Assembly: GCA_048465415.1 (NCBI GenBank)
Contig: DBFWLO010000014.1
Location: forward strand, 101,387-165,386
DNA from: Scatosoma sp048465415
GTDB taxonomy: Bacteria > Bacillota > Clostridia > Christensenellales > Borkfalkiaceae
Direction: 5' to 3'
DNA length: 64,000 nt
Shown one piece after another: positions 58,250-64,000 of the stretch. Under the pieces are notes generated by a model, which worked only from the letters and a program-made list of their open reading frames with translations, ran no database searches and had not been told where the DNA came from. The position numbers were made by a program, and so were the translations under genes. The first letter of the stretch is position 1. Every line of letters begins with the position of its first letter.

Positions 58250-60286
58250 TTATGAGTTCGTCTCCGCGTTGCGCACGCCGTTCCCGGAAAGGATAATCCC
58301 CGTGGAGTCGCTTTCCGAAACGTATTTCCATGTGCCCTTCGCGTTGACGAAATATACGAAATTATCCGCGATCGAAATGTTTTCCGACTTCGTGACGTTC
58401 GCGAGGTAATACTTCTTCGCCGATGCCGGACTGTCGTTGTAGAACAGATTGTTCTTCACCATGCAGTCGCCCGCGCCGACGAACGAAACGCCGCAGTCGA
58501 AATTGCCGTTGAAAAAGTTATTTTCGATCGTGATGCCCGTGATTACGCCCGGCTTGATCTCGCCGCCGAAGCGACTGATAAACACGTCCGCCGAACTCCC
58601 TTCCGCACGGTTATTGACAAACTTGCAGTTTTTGACGGTCACGTCGCGGGGAATAAGTCCTTCGTTGAAAAAACCGTCGAAGGCGCTGTGCAGACTGACG
58701 GAGCCGTGAAGGACGTTATAAAAAGTACAGTTGCGGATCTCGGAATTCTGCGTCTGACAGAGGATTCCCCGATTGCGCTTGTTGCGGAATACGCAGTTCT
58801 CCACGATCAGCTTGGGAGTCCTGGTGAGGTTGCCGACCAGGAAGCCCTCTTCAACGTCCCGCACCCGTTTGTTGACAGTGATCTCGTAAACGAGTCCGTA
58901 ACTTCTTACGTCCGTCACCGTGTATGTCTGCACGGTCTCCATAGCGCGGTTATAAATCTCGACGACGTCGCCGGCTTTCGTCGGGAAATTGGCCGCCGCG
59001 TTGGGCGCGCTGCACGTGATCACATTCCCGGAAACGGAAGAAACGGTCTTGTAAAAAGTGCATACGTTGATCGAATCGTCGTGCGAATATTCGTAAATAC
59101 TATTGGAGACGAAAAGGTCGCCGTAACAATCGTTGGTATGCAGTCCGTCCGCCGTCGCCGTCATCAGTTTATTGCTCCCTTCGCGAAGGACTAAATTGGT
59201 GCGGTTGAGATAAATATTCTCCGACGAATAGAGCCCGAACGTCATGCCCACGGAGGAATATACGTTGCAGCTCTCCATATAGAAATTGCGGCAGGCGGAA
59301 GCGTAAACGGTGTAGAACTCGTACATGGTATAGCCCACCGATACCGTTTTCCCCGTTTCGGGGCGTTTATAATATCCTTCGCCGAAGGTGAGCGTGAGCC
59401 GCCGCGTATTCTCGTCGTACTTCCCGTCGGAGATCATCTGCACCTGGTCGCCGGTGGAATTATAGCGCAGCATACCGTTCTTATCGGGAATCCAGTCCCC
59501 CGTCTTTTCGTCGAGTACGAATTCCATATAGTTGCCGTATTTGATCTTGCCGCCGTCGTAACGATAGTTGGTCAGATCGAATCCGTCATTGATTTGAACG
59601 GTGACCGTACGCGCCGTATCGTCCGCGGAAACCACCGTGCCCGTCACCGTCGAACTCGTCTCGTAATCGAAATCGATATTGTTGAAATGCACGTTTTCGC
59701 AGGCGGTGAGCTCCACCGCTTCCGTCCATTCCGTCATCATGAACTCTGTCGTTTCTTCCCCTGCGAGATAGACGTCGCTGAGTCCGTTCAAAACGATCGT
59801 CGAAGAGAAACGGTATACCCCGGCGGGGAAATATACCTTTTTGAGTCCCGACACGTCTTTGAGCGATTTGAGCAGGGCGTTGAGGAGGGCGGAATTGTCT
59901 TTGTTCGCGGGCAGGATCCCGCTGTCCGCGACGTTATATACGGCCGTGAACTCGTTCTCCGCGGGCACCGGATACCGCACCTCGTCCATCTTCTCCTCGT
60001 CCGCGCCGGCGAGCGAAGGATCGGACATTCCCGACGGCTCCGAAGTTTTCACATTTTCAGCGTAATAGCCGGCGCTCAGGCGCTCGCAAAGCGTATCCAA
60101 ATCAGTCTCCTCTCTGTCGTCCGGTTCCGCACTGTCGCTGCCGCCGTTTCCCGACGCATTGTCGGAAGAGGTGTGGACGGAATCTTCCCCGGACGAACCG
60201 TTTTCTTTCCCGCCTTGGCCGCAGGCGGCCGTCGCGAACGCCATCAGAACCGCAAGTATACAGATTCCTATTTTTTTCTTTCCCAT
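58250..60286 (-). CDS. Beta-helix lipoprotein, GH110-like
   Basis: 678 aa. The lipobox ATAACG is followed by an acidic linker and a parallel beta-helix from about residue 120. It shares the key blocks with its downstream neighbour: TADGLHTNDCYGDLFVSNS (about 379), YSHDDSINVC (about 404) and RNKRNRGILCQTQNSEIRNC. These resemble GH110 alpha-galactosidases, but the family assignment is by pattern only. It ends with the helix and has no added binding domain. It lies 18 bp after the binding-protein gene and 13 bp before its paralog. Confidence 0.72.
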   Translation of the reverse strand: MGKKKIGICILAVLMAFATAACGQGGKENGSSGEDSVHTSSDNASGNGGSDSAEPDDREETDLDTLCERLSAGYYAENVKTSEPSGMSDPSLAGADEEKMDEVRYPVPAENEFTAVYNVADSGILPANKDNSALLNALLKSLKDVSGLKKVYFPAGVYRFSSTIVLNGLSDVYLAGEETTEFMMTEWTEAVELTACENVHFNNIDFDYETSSTVTGTVVSADDTARTVTVQINDGFDLTNYRYDGGKIKYGNYMEFVLDEKTGDWIPDKNGMLRYNSTGDQVQMISDGKYDENTRRLTLTFGEGYYKRPETGKTVSVGYTMYEFYTVYASACRNFYMESCNVYSSVGMTFGLYSSENIYLNRTNLVLREGSNKLMTATADGLHTNDCYGDLFVSNSIYEYSHDDSINVCTFYKTVSSVSGNVITCSAPNAAANFPTKAGDVVEIYNRAMETVQTYTVTDVRSYGLVYEITVNKRVRDVEEGFLVGNLTRTPKLIVENCVFRNKRNRGILCQTQNSEIRNCTFYNVLHGSVSLHSAFDGFFNEGLIPRDVTVKNCKFVNNRAEGSSADVFISRFGGEIKPGVITGITIENNFFNGNFDCGVSFVGAGDCMVKNNLFYNDSPASAKKYYLANVTKSENISIADNFVYFVNAKGTWKYVSESDSTGIILSGNGVRNAETNS

Positions 60287-60304
60287 CTTCCTTTCCCCTT
60301 TCCG

Positions 60305-62026
60305 TCAATGCGTCTTTCTATAATTTTGGTAGGCCTTATTATAAATTTCCGTCAGTTCGTCTACGCGATACTCGGCCAGATCGCTCAAATATTTATCCCA
60401 GTCTTTGTCAAGGCTCTTTACGCCCGTAATGAAATTGTATTCCATATTGCTGATATAAGCGGTGACGCCGGAAGTGATCAGTTCCACCCGGTCGTAGTCC
60501 CCGCTCGACAGCTTGATTTCCTGCGGGAATTGTTCTTTGAGATAAGGCATATAGCGTTCGCTGAGCTTATTGAGCTTAGTGATCGTCTTATCGTTCATCT
60601 TGCCGACGAAATCGTATTTCCAGTACAGCGCCGAAGCGGTGCCGACATTGGGCGTGATCGTCGCACGGTATTCTTCCTGCGAGCCCTTCCAATCGTCGGG
60701 TACGCGGAAGGTCCAGGAAGTCTTTTCCTCGTTGTCCCACGTCCAGTCCACGCCTTCCTGACCGTAGGCGATGAGCTGACAGCCGAGATCGGAATACATA
60801 ATATCGAGCAGTCGCGCTATTTCGCGAACGTACGGCGTCCCGGTGGGTATAACCGCGCCCGTGGGCTGGAAGTAGCTGAATCCCCACTGCAACGGTTTTT
60901 CGTTGTAATAATCGCTCGTGAGCGGTCCGAAAGTCGTGTATTCGTCCGCCCGATCTTCGCCGACGATGATATACGCGGCCGCCGCGCAGAAGGAACCGAG
61001 TCTCGAAGCGTCCCCGTCCAGCCCTTTGACGGCCATTTGCGAGTCCGTCTTGATCGAAAAGGTGCTTTGGTCGAGAAGTCCCTCTCCGTAGAGTATGTTC
61101 ATTGTTTCGAGATATTTTTTATAGGCTTCCGTTTTCGGCACGTACGCCACGCCGCTGCCGTCGTTTTCCAGCTCCGCGCCGTTCGTCACGTAACCGTAGG
61201 AGGCGAGAATAAAGTTACGCAGGTATTCGAGCTCCTTCGCCGTCACGGGGATTTCGTCGTCCTTTTTACCGTTGTGATTGGCGTCGTATTTCTTGAACAG
61301 ACGCAGAAGATCGACATACTCCTCCACAGTGGCGATATCGTCCGCGTCGGGAAGCGCCGAACCGTCCGGCATCGTTATTCCGTCGTCGCGTAAATTTTCT
61401 ATCCACTGCTGATTGATATACATTTTGAAAGTCAGATCTCTCGGTACGTCGTTGACGGAGAGCGTCGAATACATATATCCGTCGTCGAGCGTCGCGACCT
61501 CTTTGGCGCTCGTACTCGTTTCGATATGAAAATTATCGTCGAGGAGCTGTTTATAGACAGGCATATAATTTTCGATGAGGTTTCCCGCCTTCACGCCGCC
61601 CGCTTCGAGGCCGTCGTCGTTGAACGCCACCAGCGCGCCGTACTGCGAATAGATCACCTGCTCGGAAATGGAATTGTTGAAGAGGAACAAATCGGGCAGA
61701 TTTTTTTTGTCCTCCCAGGCGGCGGAACGCACGCTCGTGTACGCGGACGTGTCCACCTCCGTAAACTCGAACCGTAAATTCGTGAGTTCGGAAAGCACCT
61801 TGAACATCTCCATGCTGCTGTAAGACGGGTTGAGACTTCCGCGAGGCACGAAGAGATGGAGCTTCACCGGATCCTTGACGATCTGATAGGGATTTTCCGC
61901 CGTTCCCTCGGGCAGAAAATTATCCGGATTGTAATCGGCGCCTTTCCCGCCGCAGGCGGCGAGCGCCGCCGAAGATATGGCGAGACAGCCAGCCAAAACC
62001 GCCGCGACAATTTTTTTCTTTTTCAT
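60305..62026 (-). CDS. Sugar-binding lipoprotein of an LplABC/YtcQ-type ABC importer
   Basis: 573 aa. The lipobox ALAACGG is followed by the long two-lobe binding protein (AAWEDKKNLPDLFLFNNS, YINQQWIENL). A DANHNGKKDDEIPV loop is the calcium-type loop usual in this family. Only about 20% of the layout is shared by eye with the binding protein at 46056, so ligands probably differ. It follows the permease gene by 35 bp. Confidence 0.92.
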   Translation of the reverse strand: MKKKKIVAAVLAGCLAISSAALAACGGKGADYNPDNFLPEGTAENPYQIVKDPVKLHLFVPRGSLNPSYSSMEMFKVLSELTNLRFEFTEVDTSAYTSVRSAAWEDKKNLPDLFLFNNSISEQVIYSQYGALVAFNDDGLEAGGVKAGNLIENYMPVYKQLLDDNFHIETSTSAKEVATLDDGYMYSTLSVNDVPRDLTFKMYINQQWIENLRDDGITMPDGSALPDADDIATVEEYVDLLRLFKKYDANHNGKKDDEIPVTAKELEYLRNFILASYGYVTNGAELENDGSGVAYVPKTEAYKKYLETMNILYGEGLLDQSTFSIKTDSQMAVKGLDGDASRLGSFCAAAAYIIVGEDRADEYTTFGPLTSDYYNEKPLQWGFSYFQPTGAVIPTGTPYVREIARLLDIMYSDLGCQLIAYGQEGVDWTWDNEEKTSWTFRVPDDWKGSQEEYRATITPNVGTASALYWKYDFVGKMNDKTITKLNKLSERYMPYLKEQFPQEIKLSSGDYDRVELITSGVTAYISNMEYNFITGVKSLDKDWDKYLSDLAEYRVDELTEIYNKAYQNYRKTH

Positions 62027-62061
62027 GTCTTTGTTCTCCTCCTTGTTTTATCTTTCCTGTG

Positions 62062-62934
62062 TCAACCTTTCAAACCGCCGATCATGAGTCCCGTCTCGAA
62101 ATATTTATTGAAAAAGGGATAGATGACGATGAGCGGAATACTCGACACGACGATCGTCACATATTTAAGCACCTCGCTGGTCAGTCCCTGTTCGCCGATG
62201 CCTATATTTCCCGACGACGAAGCGTCGTTGGCTACGAGGATCCGCTGGATCACCCGCTGCAAGGGGAAGAGGCTGTCTTTCGTGATATAGAGCAGGGAAT
62301 TGAAATACGCGTTCCAATACCCGACAATGGCGTACAGAAGCATGACCGCGATGATCGCCCGGCAGAGCGGGAGAATGATCGTGATAAAGATGCGAATATT
62401 TCCGCAGCCGTCGAGCATCGCCGCTTCCTGCATTTCCCAGGGCAGCGACTGCATGAACGTACGAATGACGATGACGTTAAAGACGCTGACGCAGCCGGGA
62501 ATGATCATCGCCCAGACCGTGTTGAGCATGTTCAGGCTTTTCACCACGATGTAGGTGGGGATCATACCGCCGCTGACGAACATCGTCAGGGAAAAATAGA
62601 AACTGAATATGCTCCGTCCCTTCATATCTTTGCGGGAAAGAGGATACGCCGCAGTGAATTGCAGCACCAGCTGAATGATCGTACCGACGAACACATAGAA
62701 GAGCGTGTTTCTCAGCCCCGTTAAAATCGCGTTGTTGGAAAGAACCTTCTTGTAATTTTCGAGGGTAAACTCTTTCGGGATCAGGAACACCTCCCCCTTA
62801 TTCACCATCGAGGCGGACGAAAAGGAATTGGCCAGGACATACAAAAGGGGCAGACACGTCACGAAAGCAAACGCGAGCATCAATATGAGTACGATGTAAT
62901 TGAATCTTTTATCCGAACCTTTATTTTCTACCAT
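62062..62934 (-). CDS. ABC transporter permease, LplC/YtcP type
   Basis: 290 aa, six transmembrane helices. FVSGGMIPTYIVVKSLNM and the EAA-like loop EAAMLDGCGNIRIFITIILP are typical, and the end FFNKYFETGLMIGGLKG matches the YtcP C-terminus. It pairs with the LplB-type protein encoded 9 bp upstream. Confidence 0.94.
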   Translation of the reverse strand: MVENKGSDKRFNYIVLILMLAFAFVTCLPLLYVLANSFSSASMVNKGEVFLIPKEFTLENYKKVLSNNAILTGLRNTLFYVFVGTIIQLVLQFTAAYPLSRKDMKGRSIFSFYFSLTMFVSGGMIPTYIVVKSLNMLNTVWAMIIPGCVSVFNVIVIRTFMQSLPWEMQEAAMLDGCGNIRIFITIILPLCRAIIAVMLLYAIVGYWNAYFNSLLYITKDSLFPLQRVIQRILVANDASSSGNIGIGEQGLTSEVLKYVTIVVSSIPLIVIYPFFNKYFETGLMIGGLKG

Positions 62935-62943
62935 CGTTTTCCC

Positions 62944-63933
62944 TCACCACAAAGAAGTTTCGCTTACTTTTTTGGAAATTATGTTCGCAAGGACGAGCAG
63001 AATGATATTGATCGCGGAATTGAAGAGCCCGATCGCCGTCGCGTAGGAATACTGCGGCACCTTTGCGAGCATGGAGACTCTGTATACATAGGTAGAGATG
63101 ATCTCGCTGCTGCCCAGATTCCCGCTCGTCTGCATAAGATAGACCTTTTCAAAGCCGACGTTGAGCATATTGCCGATACTCATGATCAGCATGATGATCA
63201 TCATGGGCAGAATGGTGGGCACATTGATATGTACGATACGCTGTATTCTGCCGGCGCCGTCGAGCACCGCCGCCTCGTGCAATTCCTTGTCCACACTGGA
63301 CAACGCCCCGAAATAGACGATGGACCACCAGCCCAAGCCCTGCCAGAGTCCGCTGAACACGTAAATGGTCGAGAACCATTTCTCGTTCTCCATGATGTTT
63401 TTGGGACTCCCGCCGAACGCCGCGATGATTTTATTGAATACGCCCGATTCCAGATCGGAAAAGGAAAAGAGCATACCGACGAGCACGACCGTGGAAATGA
63501 AATAAGGCGCGTAGGAAATGATCTGCACCGATTTTTTCGCCCAATTCCAGCGTATCTCGTTGACGAACAGCGCCAAAATGACGGGAAGGATCGTATTGAG
63601 TACGATCGAATATATGCTCAGTTCAAGGGTATTGCCGACGATCGTCCAAAAATTCGGCAGTCGGATAAAATTGATAAAGTGCTTGAAGCCGAAACTTGCG
63701 GCCCAGGGGCTGCCCCAGATTCCCTGATAGGAGTTATAATCCTTGAAACCGATGATCGTTCCCAAAATAGGAAGATAATGAAAGATCAGCACATAAACAG
63801 ACGTGGGCAGGATAAGGAGATACAGCGTCCAGTTTTTCCATTTCATGCCCGAGTTCTTCTTCCGGGCAGGCGCAAGGCGCTCGCCGGCGTTTGCCGTCTC
63901 TCTTTGTTCCGTGCTTATATGTTCCCGAATCAT
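62944..63933 (-). CDS. ABC transporter permease, LplB/YteP type
   Basis: 329 aa. A long polar N-terminus precedes six transmembrane helices. HYLPILGTIIGFKDYNSYQG and the EAA loop HEAAVLDGAGRIQRIVHINV identify the family. ATG 63933 is preferred because AAGGAGG lies 11 nt upstream; an in-frame ATG at 63960 has only a weak site. It is the first gene of the right operon. A TATACT -10 candidate lies at 63980-63985 and a run of C follows to the window end. Confidence 0.92.
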   Translation of the reverse strand: MIREHISTEQRETANAGERLAPARKKNSGMKWKNWTLYLLILPTSVYVLIFHYLPILGTIIGFKDYNSYQGIWGSPWAASFGFKHFINFIRLPNFWTIVGNTLELSIYSIVLNTILPVILALFVNEIRWNWAKKSVQIISYAPYFISTVVLVGMLFSFSDLESGVFNKIIAAFGGSPKNIMENEKWFSTIYVFSGLWQGLGWWSIVYFGALSSVDKELHEAAVLDGAGRIQRIVHINVPTILPMMIIMLIMSIGNMLNVGFEKVYLMQTSGNLGSSEIISTYVYRVSMLAKVPQYSYATAIGLFNSAINIILLVLANIISKKVSETSLW

Positions 63934-64000
63934 TCGCGGCCTTTCCTCCTTTTTCGTCATTTTTACTTTTTTCTCTTATAGTATATAACACCCCCCCCCC

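Noticed and set aside
60305..62026. EF-hand-like loop in the binding protein as something novel
   Set aside because: A DxNxNGKKDE-type calcium loop is a common feature of the LipO/YtcQ binding-protein family.

Overview
The window looks like chromosomal DNA from an uncultured, probably gut-associated, Clostridia-type Firmicute. Supporting signs are strong AGGAGG-type ribosome binding sites, sigma-A-like promoters, a Sua5-YwlE-RpiB-Upp order like the Bacillus ywl region, DnaD-type replication proteins, LplB/LplC-type sugar permeases, and SbcCD plus DegV. The lineage is inferred from gene content only. Almost every gene is on the minus strand. The plus-strand exceptions are a DnaD-like gene, a small XRE regulator, tRNA-Ser and an AraC regulator.

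Layout from left to right. (1) 1-11.5 kb is a glycan-uptake operon read leftwards from a near-consensus promoter at 11512-11540. It holds a sugar-binding lipoprotein, two CUT1 permeases, two paralogous glycosidase-like lipoproteins, two secreted lectin-like proteins and a frameshifted DUF4838 gene that runs off the left edge. (2) 11.5-12.2 kb is mostly non-coding, with a mobile-element scrap, hairpins and tRNA-Leu(CAG). (3) 12.2-30.7 kb is a long housekeeping run: S51 peptidase, MscS channel, upp, rpiB, YwlE-like phosphatase, Sua5, dnaB, pepF, UPF0210/ACT pair, DegV, signal peptidase I, DUF951, a nucleophile-less alpha/beta hydrolase, sbcC and sbcD. (4) 30.9-32.7 kb is a DnaD-like protein ending in the N-terminal module of a DnaI/DnaC helicase loader. 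(5) 32.7-34.75 kb is a decayed AT-rich island between a broken tRNA-Ser(GGA) copy and the intact tRNA-Ser(GGA). (6) 35.0-50.8 kb is a second glycan operon: oxidoreductase, LplB/LplC permeases, binding protein, three copies of a WYYCYG domain in two proteins, GH39-like, triple-LamG protein, SASA esterase and GH2. It is divergent from an AraC regulator at 51.0 kb. (7) 51.8-64 kb is a third glycan operon: permeases, binding protein, two GH110-like beta-helix lipoproteins, a further lipoprotein and a GH127-like enzyme.

The three loci appear to bind, trim and import complex plant or host glycans. Extracellular lipoproteins and wall- or membrane-held lectins would capture and cut the polymer, and ABC permeases would import oligosaccharides. 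No ABC ATPase is encoded here, so a shared MsmX/MsmK-type ATPase elsewhere is presumed. Cytosolic GH2 and GH127-like enzymes and the oxidoreductase would finish degradation.

The most notable observations are: a cysteine-containing C-terminal sorting-type signal on four secreted proteins; the DnaD/DnaI-N fusion; three 24-bp repeats carrying cre-like palindromes inside the esterase gene; face-to-face promoters between sbcD and the DnaD-like gene; a probable leaderless AraC mRNA; an SbcC without a zinc hook; and a 19-bp-armed palindrome overlapping the tRNA-Ser promoter. I found no CRISPR array, rRNA, intact insertion sequence or complete prophage.
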